From contig NZ_HG992750.1 in assembly GCF_905175385.1 (NCBI RefSeq), positions 806,001 to 870,000 on the forward strand: a stretch of 64,000 nt of DNA, read 5' to 3'. The position numbers were made by a program, and so were the translations under genes. The notes under the pieces were generated by a model. That model searched no databases, had not been told where the DNA came from, and saw only the letters and a program-made list of their open reading frames with translations. Shown here piece after piece: positions 20,498 through 30,638 of the stretch. Each line of letters opens with the position of its first letter. Positions within the stretch are counted from its first letter, which is position 1. Source of the DNA: Vibrio sp. B1FLJ16. Lineage in GTDB: Bacteria > Pseudomonadota > Gammaproteobacteria > Enterobacterales > Vibrionaceae.

Positions 20498-21247
20498 TTG
20501 GAGTTTAGCTGGTCTACATTTGTTCTGGAGATCATCAACTTTTTGGTGTTGGTCTGGATTCTCAAACACTTTCTGTTTAAGCCTGTCATGGCTGTTATTA
20601 CTCAGCGCCAGGACGGCATTGATGAGCAGCTTGCTGAATCCCAGCGCCTTAATGATGAATCCGCAGCACTGAAAGAGGAATATGAGAATCGCCTGGCTAA
20701 CTGGCAAGAGCAGTGTCAGTTAGCAAGAGAAGAGTTGAACAAGGAAATTGACGCAGAGCGGACGTCTCGATTAGAGCTGTTGACGCAGTCAATCGAAAAG
20801 GAAAAGAAAAAAGCTGAGGTCGCTGAATCACGCCAGCGCGTGGAAGTAATTCGTGAGAAGGAACACCAGGCATTACAGCAGAGTGCCCGGTTTGCTAAGA
20901 CCTTACTTAGCAAGGCATCAGGACCTGATCTAGAGTCTCGGCTTCTGAATATCCTGTTGGATGATTTATCCTCGCTTTCTCATGATCATGCAGCCAATTT
21001 ATTACTTCATTGGGGCGTTTCACCTGAAGTCATTGAAATTAGTAGCGCCTATCCAATACCTGAAAACAAGCGTCAAGAATTAGAGGAGGCTCTGGCCGCA
21101 GTCAGCCAGTTATCAATCCCTGTTCAGTATGATGAGGACCCCGAGTTAATTGCTGGGTTGTGTATCACGATAGGTGCTTGGTGTTTACGTGCCAATATAA
21201 GGGATGATTTAAAGGGATTCATGGAGTTTGCCTATGTTACCCGATGA
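20498..21247 (+). CDS. atpF: N-type ATPase subunit b with delta-like C-terminus
   Basis: A subunit of about 249 residues, against 156 for E. coli b. It has one N-terminal transmembrane helix ([20 protein letters not shown]), a long charged coiled coil to about residue 145, and a C-terminal part ([19 protein letters not shown] onward) resembling delta/OSCP; no separate atpH exists in the operon, as is usual for N-ATPases. I place the start at TTG 20498 with GAGGAA seven bases upstream; a TTG at 20483 would overlap that site. It forms the peripheral stalk. The end overlaps atpA. Confidence 0.88.
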   Translation: MEFSWSTFVLEIINFLVLVWILKHFLFKPVMAVITQRQDGIDEQLAESQRLNDESAALKEEYENRLANWQEQCQLAREELNKEIDAERTSRLELLTQSIEKEKKKAEVAESRQRVEVIREKEHQALQQSARFAKTLLSKASGPDLESRLLNILLDDLSSLSHDHAANLLLHWGVSPEVIEISSAYPIPENKRQELEEALAAVSQLSIPVQYDEDPELIAGLCITIGAWCLRANIRDDLKGFMEFAYVTR

Positions 21248-22733
21248 AGATGGACTCAATAGCCCGCTGACACAACAGGCAATATGGCTCAGTCATTATA
21301 AGCCTGGGTTGCGTATTGAAGAGAGGGGAATAGTGCTCTCTATTGGAGATGGTATTGTCAGGATCACAGGGCTTCATTCGGCTGCGATGAACGATATTTT
21401 GACGATGGAGGATGGTAGTCAGGCCATGGTGTTTGACCTGACAGAAGGCTTGGTCAGTGCGGTTCTGCTGCATGAAACCAGTAATCTGACCGCTGGAACC
21501 CCGGTGCATCATTCCAACCATCCGCTGAGTGTTCCTGTGGGTGACAGATTACTCGGTCGGATCATTGATCCCTTAGGCAGTCCCCATGATGGGGAAGCGC
21601 CGCCCATCCCTTCAGCATGGCAGTGTCTGGATACATTGTCGCCTCCAATTATCGCCCGTGATTTTGTAAATTCCCCTTTGTATACGGGGATAAAGATCAT
21701 TGATACGTTAATCCCTATTGGTAAAGGTCAGAGACAGTTACTTATCGGTGATGAAGGTTTAGGTCGGAGCGCGCTTGCCCTTGATACTGTGATTAACCAA
21801 AAAAACAGAGATGTGCGTTGTGTCTATGTGCTCATTGGGCAAAGGCGCTCTATAGTTACCAGGACGATAGAGATATTACGAGAGTTTGGTGCGTTGGAAT
21901 ACACTACCGTAGTGGTTGCGGAAGCGAGCAGTCTTCCGGGGTTACAGCATCTGGCGCCTTTCTCCGGTTGTGCTATTGCCGAGTATTGGATGCAGCAGGG
22001 ACACGATACACTCGTTGTTTACGATGATCTCAGCACACATGCAAAAATTTACCGAGAATTATCACTGCTTCTTCGTCGACCGCCAGGGCGGGAAGCTTAT
22101 CCTGGTGATATTTTTTCAGTGCATGCCAGCTTATTGGAGCGAACTACCTGCCTGAGTCCGTATCATGGTGGAGGAAGCATGACTGCGCTGCCTATCGTTG
22201 AGACTAAACAGGGAGAAATCGCCGATTATATCCCGACGAATCTGATATCGATTACCGACGGGCAGATCTATTTGGATCGTGGGTTGTTTTCAGCAGGATT
22301 CCGTCCGGCGATTGATATTGCCCGTTCGGTCTCTCGTATTGGCGGACAAGCTCAACACCCCAGAGTCAAAGCGGAAGCTGGAAGCATGAAGTTAAACTAT
22401 TTACAGTTTTTAGAGCTTGAGAGTTTCACCCGTTTTGGTGCACGTCTTGAAGCGTCCATGGAAGAGGCGATTCAACGCGGTCTGGTATTAAGAGAAATCC
22501 TCAAACAGGAGCAATTTTCCCCTTTCCAAGAGACCTTTCAACTGGCATGGCTGGTTGCTTTTAATGATGGACATTTTAAAGGGATAGAACGGCAAAACGT
22601 TCAGCCACTTCTTGATATTCTTCAACAGGAGGTGGAGAGTTGCAGCCTTACTCTGGATAGTCCCAGAGAGGCATGGAGTTCAATGGTAGCGAGTTGGTTG
22701 TCTTCTAATAGAAATGCGGATGAAACGTCATGA
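21234..22733 (+). CDS. atpA: N-type ATPase F1 subunit alpha
   Basis: A 499-residue alpha subunit forming the non-catalytic nucleotide sites of F1. Conserved features include [31 protein letters not shown] and the arginine finger in SVSRIGG. The Walker A motif reads GDEGLGRS (residues 172-179): the usual Lys of GKT/S is Arg178. ATG 21234 with GGAG seven bases upstream is preferred over the TTG at 21228. It overlaps the end of atpF and its stop overlaps the atpG start (ATGA), so translation is coupled on both sides. Confidence 0.93.
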   Translation: MLPDEDGLNSPLTQQAIWLSHYKPGLRIEERGIVLSIGDGIVRITGLHSAAMNDILTMEDGSQAMVFDLTEGLVSAVLLHETSNLTAGTPVHHSNHPLSVPVGDRLLGRIIDPLGSPHDGEAPPIPSAWQCLDTLSPPIIARDFVNSPLYTGIKIIDTLIPIGKGQRQLLIGDEGLGRSALALDTVINQKNRDVRCVYVLIGQRRSIVTRTIEILREFGALEYTTVVVAEASSLPGLQHLAPFSGCAIAEYWMQQGHDTLVVYDDLSTHAKIYRELSLLLRRPPGREAYPGDIFSVHASLLERTTCLSPYHGGGSMTALPIVETKQGEIADYIPTNLISITDGQIYLDRGLFSAGFRPAIDIARSVSRIGGQAQHPRVKAEAGSMKLNYLQFLELESFTRFGARLEASMEEAIQRGLVLREILKQEQFSPFQETFQLAWLVAFNDGHFKGIERQNVQPLLDILQQEVESCSLTLDSPREAWSSMVASWLSSNRNADETS

Positions 22734-23578
22734 CCCGCCGCCAGGATCTACAGGATCATCATCATAATCTTAGAGAAATCATAAAAATTTTAGATGCCAT
22801 GAAAATGTTAGCTTATATGGAAACTCATAAGCTGAGTACATTCCTGGATGCCCAACATCGAGTGTTTGATGCTATTAGTACCGCGACCAATGACTTTTTG
22901 AGCTTCTATCCTGAGATGAAACCAAAAGAATCTCAGGTAACCCCTGTATACCTCTTAATCGGTTCTGAACGTGGATTCTGTGGTGATTTCAACCAGGAGT
23001 TGGCGAAGTATCATATTGAGCAGTCATTAAACCTTTCTTTGAAACCAATTTTAATCATTGTTGGCCGTAAGCTATATAACTTAATACAAGACGATGTAGA
23101 GGTGTATGCTCAGTTAGATGGTCCTAATGTTGTCGAAGAGGTGCCTACCGTTCTCGATAAATTGGTTCAGGTACTCTCAAAGTTGCAACAGCAGCAACCG
23201 TTGATGAGTCTATATAGTGTTTATCATAGTGGAGAGCAGGGGATTATCACAAAAAGATTATTGCCACCGTTTCAGCAACAACCACAACAATCGCCACGTT
23301 TTCAATATCCTCCGGAACTCAACTTGTCTCCGACAGATTTTTTGTTTGATGTGGCTGAACAGTATCTTTTTGCGGCGTTGCATAAATTACTCTATTCATC
23401 TTTGTTAGAAGAAAATCACAATCGGATCATGCATCTTGAAGGTGCGGTGAAACATCTAGAAAATATAGCGGATGAGTTAACCCAGCAATGTAACATATTA
23501 CGTCGGGAAGAGATTACCGAAGAAATTGAAGTAATTTTACTTAATGTAGGGGCTGTCGACCTTTCCAACGAAAATTAA
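22730..23578 (+). CDS. atpG: N-type ATPase F1 subunit gamma
   Basis: A 282-residue gamma subunit, the rotating central shaft. N-terminal [22 protein letters not shown] and [19 protein letters not shown], and the C-terminal helix with [20 protein letters not shown], follow the family pattern but are divergent, as in other N-ATPases. It is the last gene of the operon, beginning within the atpA stop. A 196-bp gap to the convergent stress-protein gene follows; no clean terminator was seen. Confidence 0.9.
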   Translation: MTRRQDLQDHHHNLREIIKILDAMKMLAYMETHKLSTFLDAQHRVFDAISTATNDFLSFYPEMKPKESQVTPVYLLIGSERGFCGDFNQELAKYHIEQSLNLSLKPILIIVGRKLYNLIQDDVEVYAQLDGPNVVEEVPTVLDKLVQVLSKLQQQQPLMSLYSVYHSGEQGIITKRLLPPFQQQPQQSPRFQYPPELNLSPTDFLFDVAEQYLFAALHKLLYSSLLEENHNRIMHLEGAVKHLENIADELTQQCNILRREEITEEIEVILLNVGAVDLSNEN

Positions 23579-23774
23579 CCACACAAGATAAACAGACCCT
23601 AATGACATTGATGATAGGAGTATTGAATAAGTGTTTTATTAGCGGCAATAGCTTTTACATAGTGGAAATCACCGTTATATCAGCCAGTTCTTTTCCCCCA
23701 TGTAGTTCTTCCCCTCTATCGCTTTAGAACCGTTACACTTATCGATCAATTTGAGAGTGGGAAGCGGTACAATT

Positions 23775-24716
23775 TTACTTTTTGTCTAATACCGGAGAAT
23801 GAAACTCATCAGGTTTGAGGGTAAGAACAGAACAGGCGAACTTGTCTATCATGGATTCTGCGGTATGTCCCATAAAAAATCCGGCAACTCCGGTTCGTGC
23901 TAGTGAGCCCATAATGACCATATCGATTGAATTATCTATCACAAACTGAGGAATGACCGTTTTGGCGTCACCTTTCAATAGTTTGATTTGGTGTTTCACC
24001 GATAAATGGTCATGCGGTGTTGTTAGTGATTTCATTCGTTCGGTCCGCTCTGATTGAATTTCTTGTGAGATTAAATCAACATCCAAGTCACGGAAACTCC
24101 CCCATTTTTGGAAAAATCCAGTAAGATCCATATTCCAAGCATGTAACAGTATCAGCTCGGATCTGGTTAAGGCACCAATTTCAAAAGCAAGGGACAAGAT
24201 TTTCTCATTAAACGCGTCTTGCTCCAGAAAAGAGACATCAACAGCCACTGCAATCCGGCGGACAGGTGACTGACGAGTGCTGATGGACCAGATCGGGTAG
24301 GCTGACTGACGCATTAAATAGAGCGTGGTACTGCCTCGCTGACAAGCTTGGGCTTTATGTTGTCGGAGGGCATGAATCACGATTATATCTGCCTGAACCT
24401 CCTCAGCCACCTTGATGATTTCAATAAAGGGGATCCCTAGTCGGACAATCATCGAAAACTCAATATTTGGATAGTTGGCTTTCAAAATTTGGGCTTGCTT
24501 TTCTAAAACCTGTTCGGCGGTTGTTGTCGCCTCATCCAACAAGTTCAACACCTTGTTGGAATACTTAGCGATTTCCTTTAACTCTTCAAGCTTTTCAATT
24601 ACCGTAACTAAAGTAATCTTAGCCGACTGGGCATCGGCAATCTGGAGTACTTCATTGAAGTCGTCACCCAAAAGTTGATCCGGGGCAACAGGGAACAGTA
24701 GGTGATGAAAGCTCAT
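23775..24716 (-). CDS. Tandem universal stress protein
   Basis: A 313-residue protein with two UspA domains: the first about 1-145 (MSFHHLLFPVAPDQL start, strand ADIIVIHALRQ), the second about 150-305 (RRIAVAVDVSFLEQDAF and MVIMGSLARTGVAGFFMGHTAE). The second half carries the ATP-binding-type GxxxR-type pattern G-S-x9-G; the first half is less complete. Such proteins respond to energy or membrane stress. It is convergent with the N-ATPase operon and lies inside the direct repeats, so it belongs to the same island. A GGAGGTCC-type ribosome-binding site precedes it. Confidence 0.9.
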   Translation of the reverse strand: MSFHHLLFPVAPDQLLGDDFNEVLQIADAQSAKITLVTVIEKLEELKEIAKYSNKVLNLLDEATTTAEQVLEKQAQILKANYPNIEFSMIVRLGIPFIEIIKVAEEVQADIIVIHALRQHKAQACQRGSTTLYLMRQSAYPIWSISTRQSPVRRIAVAVDVSFLEQDAFNEKILSLAFEIGALTRSELILLHAWNMDLTGFFQKWGSFRDLDVDLISQEIQSERTERMKSLTTPHDHLSVKHQIKLLKGDAKTVIPQFVIDNSIDMVIMGSLARTGVAGFFMGHTAESMIDKFACSVLTLKPDEFHSPVLDKK

Positions 24717-24852
24717 AGGACCTCCTCAGGCATGATTGAAATCACCAATAGTATAGTCAAGTATCATAGAGAACGGTGAACTGCGCATGTGTCGGTAAAG
24801 ACTTAATGAGGCCACTGTTCAATGACACCGTCTCCGGTCATCGCAACAAATT

Positions 24853-24914
24853 TGCCTTGTTCTCAAGCGTTTTTCCTGCGCTATTTCTGATCACTTATTT
24901 ACTGTGATTGATAT
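24853..24914. mobile_element. Truncated MITE-like element
   Basis: The right terminal repeat (24889-24914, beginning GATCACTTATTTACTG) and the inner part GCCTTGTTCTCAAGCG (24853-24868) resemble the right half of the 14416-14577 element. No left end was found, so it is a half element that abuts the right direct repeat of the island. Confidence 0.5.
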
Positions 24915-24989
24915 AAATGGTGTTAATAAGTTACATATTCTGATAGTTCGGCCCGCCGCCACCTTCTGGTGTTTTCCAGGTAATGTTTT
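24914..24989 (-). repeat. Right direct repeat: 3' end of ETF-QO gene
   Basis: This segment contains the stop codon and last codons of the intact ETF-QO gene. Bases 24914-24968 are identical to 14636-14690 in the same orientation. It forms the right junction of the N-ATPase island. Confidence 0.85.
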
Positions 24990-26592
24990 GCGATGGGTCT
25001 TTGATATCACACGTTTTACAGTGTACGCAGTTCGAAGCATTGATTTGAAACTTTGGTTTTCCTTCGGCTTCAATCACTTCGTAAACGCCAGCAGGGCAAT
25101 ATCTTTGGCTGGGTTCATCAAACATTCCTAGGTTTACGTCTATCGGAATATGTGGGAAGGTCAGTACAAGATGACATGGCTGATTCTCTTCATGTTGCGT
25201 ACCCGACAAAAATACCGAAGAAGGTTTGTCGAAACTGATTACACCATCCGGTTTAGGGTACGTAATAGGCTGACATTCTGCGATGGTTTTAAGCTGTTCG
25301 TGGTCATGCGACTTATCTTGAACTTTCCATGGTAATGGCTTCTTAAACAGAGGTTGCCACATATTATGTTCAAAGGTAGAAAGCGTGCCACCGAGCAGAC
25401 TACCAAATTTGTGAATGTTTGCTCCGAAGTTACGCGTTTCCATCAATTCATCATAGAGCCATGATTTTTTGAACCGGGATTGGTAATCGGGTTCTGATAA
25501 CGATGTTGAGTACGCATCTGTAATCGCTTCGGCTGCCAACAGACCCGATTTCATTGCGGTGTGACTGCCTTTAATTTTCGCGACATTCAATGTTCCCGCA
25601 TCACAGCCAATCAAAAGTCCGCCGGGAAATTGCTGTTTAGGCAGAGAAGACAAACCGCCTTTTGTAATCGCTCTCGCGCCATACGCGATCCGTTGTGCGC
25701 CTTCTAGGTGTTGTTTTATCGCGGGATGATGCTTAAAACGCTGGAACTCGTCAAATGGGCTTAAATACGGATTGGCGTAGTTGAGATCAGTAATTAAACC
25801 GACCGCAATTTGATGATCTTGCATATAGTAGATAAATCCGCCGCCGGTGGTATTAGTTTCACTTAATGGCCAACCAACTGAGTGAATAACATTACCGGCG
25901 AACCCCCTTGAACGTTCTGAAAGCTGCCATATCTCTTTAATCCCTAGAGCATAGTGTTGCGGCTGTTTACCTGCAGCCAAATCAAATCTCTCAATCAGCT
26001 CTTTTCCCAGATGCCCGCGACAGCCTTCGCAAAACACGGTGTACTTTGCTTTAAGCTCAATTCCAGCTTCGAAGTTGGTTTTCGCTTGCCCGTTTTTGTC
26101 CAGCCCCATGTCACCCGTGGTGATCCCTGTAACAGCTCCGGTTCGGTCATAATTGATACTTGCCGCTGCAAAGCCAGGAAAAATCTCTACGCCGAGCTCT
26201 TCTGCCTGTTTTGCCAACCAGCGGCATAGGTTTCCAAGACTGATGACATAGTTGTTTTCATCGTTATGCATTGGTTTCGGTGTAAGGAAATGGGGGACTT
26301 GAATATGGTTGAGTGGTGTTGTCAGATAGAGAAATGCATCGTCTTTAACGTGGGTTGTTACAGGAGCGTCCATCGTTTGCCACTCAGGGAATAGTTCGTC
26401 CAAAGCTCTCGTTTCAAAAACGGCTCCGGAAAGTATATGTGCACCGATTTCAGAACCTTTCTCGACCAAGCAAATAGAAAGCGGGTCTTCTTCTCGCTGC
26501 TGATTGAGCTGAGCTAACCGACAAGCGGTGCTTAAACCCGCAGGTCCGGCACCGACGATAACCACGTCAAACTCCATGCATTCTCGTTCCAT
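24931..26592 (-). CDS. Electron-transfer flavoprotein-ubiquinone oxidoreductase
   Basis: A 553-residue ETF-QO, normal length. It has the FAD motif VVIVGAGPAGLSTACRL, the second FAD region GCDAGTLNVAKIKGSHTAMKS and the C-terminal 4Fe-4S cysteines in NASNCVHCKTCDIKDP. It passes electrons from ETF (fatty acid and amino acid oxidation) to ubiquinone at the inner membrane. The start at 26592 has GAGGAA nine bases upstream; a start at MEFDVV, five codons later, is possible. The 3' end is duplicated at 14636-14710, the other end of the island. Branched-chain dehydrogenase genes upstream on the same strand fit a shared role in amino acid catabolism. Confidence 0.93.
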   Translation of the reverse strand: MERECMEFDVVIVGAGPAGLSTACRLAQLNQQREEDPLSICLVEKGSEIGAHILSGAVFETRALDELFPEWQTMDAPVTTHVKDDAFLYLTTPLNHIQVPHFLTPKPMHNDENNYVISLGNLCRWLAKQAEELGVEIFPGFAAASINYDRTGAVTGITTGDMGLDKNGQAKTNFEAGIELKAKYTVFCEGCRGHLGKELIERFDLAAGKQPQHYALGIKEIWQLSERSRGFAGNVIHSVGWPLSETNTTGGGFIYYMQDHQIAVGLITDLNYANPYLSPFDEFQRFKHHPAIKQHLEGAQRIAYGARAITKGGLSSLPKQQFPGGLLIGCDAGTLNVAKIKGSHTAMKSGLLAAEAITDAYSTSLSEPDYQSRFKKSWLYDELMETRNFGANIHKFGSLLGGTLSTFEHNMWQPLFKKPLPWKVQDKSHDHEQLKTIAECQPITYPKPDGVISFDKPSSVFLSGTQHEENQPCHLVLTFPHIPIDVNLGMFDEPSQRYCPAGVYEVIEAEGKPKFQINASNCVHCKTCDIKDPSQNITWKTPEGGGGPNYQNM

Positions 26593-26714
26593 GTGTCTGT
26601 TTCCTCAATTACAAGTTCATCTGTGTGATGCTTCACTGATGTCTATAGCTTAGTTAACGTAAACGGATTTTGGCGTTGTTATAGGGGACGCGTATTCAAC
26701 CAGTCAGAGAAACG

Positions 26715-26741
26715 AAAAGGCTTCCAGTTCGGAAGCCTTTT
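26715..26741. terminator. Bidirectional intrinsic terminator
   Basis: AAAAGGCTTCC (26715-26725), five-base loop, GGAAGCCTTTT (26731-26741). It lies after the dehydrogenase operon (minus strand) and ahead of the ETF-QO promoter. Confidence 0.85.
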
Positions 26742-26759
26742 ACTATTTCTATATCTCAA

Positions 26760-27926
26760 TTATTGACCACTCGCTCTTTGCAAATGTTCAGCTAATACTT
26801 TGGTAAACCTCGCTGCTTCTCCACCAGTACATGCTCGGTGGTCAAAAGTAATCGATAATGGCATCACTTTTACTGCGACTGCTTCTCCGTTTCGTATCAC
26901 TACTCGCTCTATGATGCGGCCTGCACCTACAATCGCGACCTGAGGCGGTGAAACGACAGGTGTTGCGAATATGCCGCCAATCGCGCCGAAGTTAGATAGG
27001 GTAATAGTCGCATGTTGCAGATCCTCGCGATTGATTTTCCGGTCGCGAATGCCTCCTACCGTTTGATCGAGCCAACGGCGAACATCTTTTGGCTCATATT
27101 CATCAGCATGACGCAGAACCGGAACGTACAAACCATGACGACTGTCGACGGCAACGCCAAGATTGACAGTGGTATGCACACAACGGGTCATGGTTTCGGC
27201 ATCAAACCAGGCATTAAGTGCGGGCTCTTCCTGACAAGCATGAACAATGGCCTGAACCAGTCGGATACTGATGTCTTCTTCGGGGGCCCAGGTTTCCAAC
27301 ATGGCTTCTTCGGTAATAGTAACCGCAGCGACGTTTGTGTGTGACTCCGCCATAGCTGAAAACATGGTTCGACGGGCGCCCTTAAGGACTTCTGTTCCCG
27401 GACGTTGCTTGCCTGCTTCATCATAGATGTCAGAATCCATGATCAGACCATTTGCTCCGCTACCGGTCACCGCATTTAAATCAACACCGAGTTTTTTCGC
27501 GAGTAAGCGGGCAGAGGGCAGAGCCGTGATTAGGCTATTGTTAGACGCTCCGTCACTGCTGCCTACCCAAAAGTCATCTACGTTAACGTTTTGGGCTTGC
27601 TGGGATACGTTACCAACAACAGTAGCGGCATCAGCGGTTTCTCTTTTCTCAACGGCTTGTTTCTCAGAGGTTTGTCGTTCTGCGCCGCTCTCATCAATTT
27701 CGAGTAACAAGACACCGATGTTGACAATATCGCCTTCTTCGCCATGACGACTAACAATTCTGCCAGAGTAAGGAGCGGGAACATCGACTGTTGCCTTCGC
27801 TGTTTCTACGGTCAGGATCACTTGATCCAGTTCTACCATGTCACCGACATTCACGTGCCATTTTACGATTTCGGACTCAGCGAGACCTTCGCCGAGGTCG
27901 GGTAAGTTAAATGTCTTCATTTCCAA
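26760..27926 (-). CDS. bkdB: 2-oxoacid dehydrogenase E2 (dihydrolipoyl acyltransferase)
   Basis: A 388-residue E2. One lipoyl domain (1-80, lipoyl lysine in VETAKATVDVP), a flexible linker, an E3/E1-binding domain (about 135-170, LPSARLLAKKLGVDLNAVTG) and a catalytic domain ending with FDHRACTGGEAARF, where the histidine is kept and the usual Asp is Thr, as I recall in many proteobacterial homologues. The position after E1 alpha and beta suggests a branched-chain 2-oxoacid complex; an acetoin or pyruvate complex cannot be excluded. E3 is not in the window. It overlaps the end of E1 beta by ten bases. Confidence 0.88.
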   Translation of the reverse strand: MEMKTFNLPDLGEGLAESEIVKWHVNVGDMVELDQVILTVETAKATVDVPAPYSGRIVSRHGEEGDIVNIGVLLLEIDESGAERQTSEKQAVEKRETADAATVVGNVSQQAQNVNVDDFWVGSSDGASNNSLITALPSARLLAKKLGVDLNAVTGSGANGLIMDSDIYDEAGKQRPGTEVLKGARRTMFSAMAESHTNVAAVTITEEAMLETWAPEEDISIRLVQAIVHACQEEPALNAWFDAETMTRCVHTTVNLGVAVDSRHGLYVPVLRHADEYEPKDVRRWLDQTVGGIRDRKINREDLQHATITLSNFGAIGGIFATPVVSPPQVAIVGAGRIIERVVIRNGEAVAVKVMPLSITFDHRACTGGEAARFTKVLAEHLQRASGQ

Positions 27927-28900
27927 TCCTCCACGAGCTCACGCGCGGCGCTCACAATGTCTTCTTCCTGAACCATAAAATAATCTTCATTACGATAGTA
28001 AGGCATGATGGTATCCATTCCGGTCACCCGTTTTGGTGGGGCTTTCAACAAACACATGGCGTGCTCTGCGGTACGGGCTAAAAGCTCTGAGCCCACACCA
28101 CAGGTTTTACTTGCTTCGTGAACCACGAGCAGGCGTCCGGTTTTCTCTAATGAACGGAAGATGGTTGTGGTATCAATCGGCTTGATACTGGCTAAATCAA
28201 GCACTTCTACTTCAATACCTTGTTTTGATAATGTCTGAGCAGCTTGTAAAGATTCGACTACGCAAGCTCCCCAAGTGACTAATGTGATGTCCCGGCCTTT
28301 ACGTAAAGTAAAACAGGTGTCTAGTGGCAAGGCTACACCGTTATCGGTGACTTCAGATTTGACTGTGCGGTAGATTCTTTTTGGTTCAAAGAACATCACG
28401 GGATCATTACTGCGAATCGCAGCGAGTAGCAGACCGTACGCGCGTTGAGGTGAGGAAGGGACGACCACTTTAAGTCCCGGTGTATGCGCAAAAAGTGCTT
28501 CGACACTTTCTGAGTGATGTTCAGGAGCATGAATACCACCGCCAAATGGGGCTCGGAAAACAGCCGGGCAGGTAAGGCGGCCACGAGTACGATTTCTCAT
28601 TCGCGCTGCATGGCACATTAGATGTTCCATTGCAGGAAATACGAAGCCCTGGAACTGGAACTCGGCTACTGGACGTAGCCCCTGTGTTGCCATACCAACG
28701 GCAACACCGCCTATTAAGGCCTCTGCCAATGGAGTATCTATGACTCGTTTTACCCCGTACTTTTGCTTTAACCCCACTGTGGCACGGAAAACACCGCCGT
28801 TTTCACCTATGTCCTCGCCAAGTGCTACGACGTTTGGGTCGTGTTCCATTTCATAATGCAGCGCGAGGTTTACTGCTTCAACTAAGGTAAGTTCAGCCAT
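27917..28900 (-). CDS. bkdA2: 2-oxoacid dehydrogenase E1 beta
   Basis: A 327-residue E1 beta. The start is set at ATG 28900-28898 (MAELTLVEAV), with GGGAGG upstream; a longer frame to 28990 has no ribosome-binding site. Typical features are ALGEDIGENGGVFRAT, DTPLAEALIGGVAVGMA and RAPFGGGIHAPEHHSESVEA. With E1 alpha it decarboxylates 2-oxoacids using thiamine diphosphate and transfers the acyl group to the E2 lipoate. It overlaps E1 alpha by eight bases and E2 by ten, consistent with coupled translation. Confidence 0.9.
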   Translation of the reverse strand: MAELTLVEAVNLALHYEMEHDPNVVALGEDIGENGGVFRATVGLKQKYGVKRVIDTPLAEALIGGVAVGMATQGLRPVAEFQFQGFVFPAMEHLMCHAARMRNRTRGRLTCPAVFRAPFGGGIHAPEHHSESVEALFAHTPGLKVVVPSSPQRAYGLLLAAIRSNDPVMFFEPKRIYRTVKSEVTDNGVALPLDTCFTLRKGRDITLVTWGACVVESLQAAQTLSKQGIEVEVLDLASIKPIDTTTIFRSLEKTGRLLVVHEASKTCGVGSELLARTAEHAMCLLKAPPKRVTGMDTIMPYYRNEDYFMVQEEDIVSAARELVEDWK

Positions 28901-29987
28901 GTTTGCCTCCCTGCATACGCATTGCTTTGTTGATGAGTTCATCTCTTTGTGAGTGCAACTCTTGAGGAAGAGACTCATAAAGATAATCAAATCCGGATTC
29001 CGGAGCCTGATCCGGCATCTTCAAGTAGCGTTTTACCGCTAACTCAACTTGTTCCTTACATTCTTCAAGCCATTGCTCTTCCTGCTCTTCACTCCACGCG
29101 TTCTGGCTGATTAAAAAGGCTTTGAGGCGAGCGACAGGTTCAAATTGCCATGCGGTTTGTACATCATCTGCGTTACGGTAGCGTGTGGCGTCGTCTGCCG
29201 TTGTGTGGTCACTCAAACGATAGCTAACGGCTTCAATTAGCGTCGCGCCCTTACCTTTTCGTGCACGTTCAAGTGCGGTCATGGTGGCATCGTAAACAGC
29301 CACGATGTCATTGCCATCGACGGTAATTCCAGGGATACCTGCACCTTTGGCCTTTTCTGATAAAAATTCTGCGGCGCATTGCAGGCTGCGCGGGACGGAA
29401 ATCGCCCATTGGTTGTTATTGACGACAAATACCAGAGGAATGTTCCACGCGCCAGCACAGTTAATGGATTCCAGGAAATCACCTTTGGATGTACCGCCGT
29501 CTCCACACATGACTAAGGCAGCGTCATGATTTCCTTTTATCTTAAGTGCAGAAGCCACGCCTACGGCATGCGTGCACTGAGTCGCGATAGGTACACAAAA
29601 TGGTAAATCCCGGCTTGGGATAGGGCTGCCTTCTGGTGAGAAGTCGCTACCGCGTTCATCACCACCCCAGTATTGAAGGTTCTTTTCCATACCAATGCCA
29701 CGGCACCACATTGCGGGCATATCGCGATAATAAGGTACGAAAACATCGTCGGCTTCTAACGCACGACCGACAGCGATCCCAATAGCTTCAGAGCCAAGAT
29801 GAGAAGGATAAGTCCCTAATTTACCTGTGCGTTGCAGAGCAACGGCTTTGTTATCGTAGGTACGGGTTAATACCATATCACGGTAAAAACCGACCAGTGT
29901 TTCGATGTCAGCCCAGTTGGGTAATTGGCCGACTAGGTTACCATGATGGTCGATAAACCGATGCATGGGTAATGCCTGAACGTTCAT
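28893..29987 (-). CDS. bkdA1: 2-oxoacid dehydrogenase E1 alpha
   Basis: A 364-residue E1 alpha with the thiamine diphosphate motif VMCGDGGTSKGDFLESIN to VVNNNQWA and the phosphorylation-loop-like YRLSDHTTADDATRY. ATG 29987-29985 (MNVQALPMH) is preferred because AGGAG lies seven bases upstream; the frame continues to 30065 without support. It is the first gene of a three-gene operon with E1 beta and E2. ETF-QO immediately downstream, behind a terminator, fits branched-chain amino acid breakdown, whose acyl-CoA dehydrogenases feed ETF. Confidence 0.9.
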   Translation of the reverse strand: MNVQALPMHRFIDHHGNLVGQLPNWADIETLVGFYRDMVLTRTYDNKAVALQRTGKLGTYPSHLGSEAIGIAVGRALEADDVFVPYYRDMPAMWCRGIGMEKNLQYWGGDERGSDFSPEGSPIPSRDLPFCVPIATQCTHAVGVASALKIKGNHDAALVMCGDGGTSKGDFLESINCAGAWNIPLVFVVNNNQWAISVPRSLQCAAEFLSEKAKGAGIPGITVDGNDIVAVYDATMTALERARKGKGATLIEAVSYRLSDHTTADDATRYRNADDVQTAWQFEPVARLKAFLISQNAWSEEQEEQWLEECKEQVELAVKRYLKMPDQAPESGFDYLYESLPQELHSQRDELINKAMRMQGGKHG

Positions 29988-30638
29988 CTCAAGCTCCTTT
30001 TGACGCTGCGGGTCTTTTGGACTGCAGCTGTTCATTATCAAACCAAAGTTTGTATGGGTACTCAAACTTTGATATCAGCGTAAAAGGTTAAGGTTACGTT
30101 TGTTAATGACTGTTCTTACTCTTTCAGACGTTTATTCCGTTAACAAAGCTGTGTTTGGATGAAACACAAGGCGTAAACATTAGCGCTACTGAACACCTAA
30201 CCTTTTGTTTAAATACTGGCATCACCAGACTCATTAAGTGTAAACAGGATGTTAAAATATGCTTTATTTTAACAATTTCCCAACAGTAAAGTTTTGCTTA
30301 CACCCCAGTTATGCAGAGTTATATGCTGGTTTTTGATTTTCAGGGTTTTAAAAGTTGAAGGTAATCACTAAAAATCATTTGCTATTTACGACAAAATTGG
30401 GCTGTAAAATTTAACAAACTAAACCATTATTATTAAATCCCGATGGTTGTAGTGTTGGAGGAAACAGAGAAATTCTTCCCAATAGAACGGAATCAAGGTA
30501 GTGTGCTTTGCACAGAAGTCATTTTTATTCCAGCCACTTGCGTGAGCAGGTAAAAGGATTATTTAGATAGCTGTACCTATTGAACTCGCGGTTGTTTGGG
30601 GTTAATCGAGGTATAGCCGAGCGCATTATGGAGAAATT
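29988..30638. promoter_or_regulatory. Divergent spacer with inverted repeat
   Basis: The 650-bp region upstream of the dehydrogenase operon and of a small dioxygenase-like gene contains a perfect 9-bp inverted repeat, TGTTAAAAT (30252-30260) and ATTTTAACA (30268-30276), a possible operator. Nothing else was identified; no open frame of note was seen. Confidence 0.35.
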
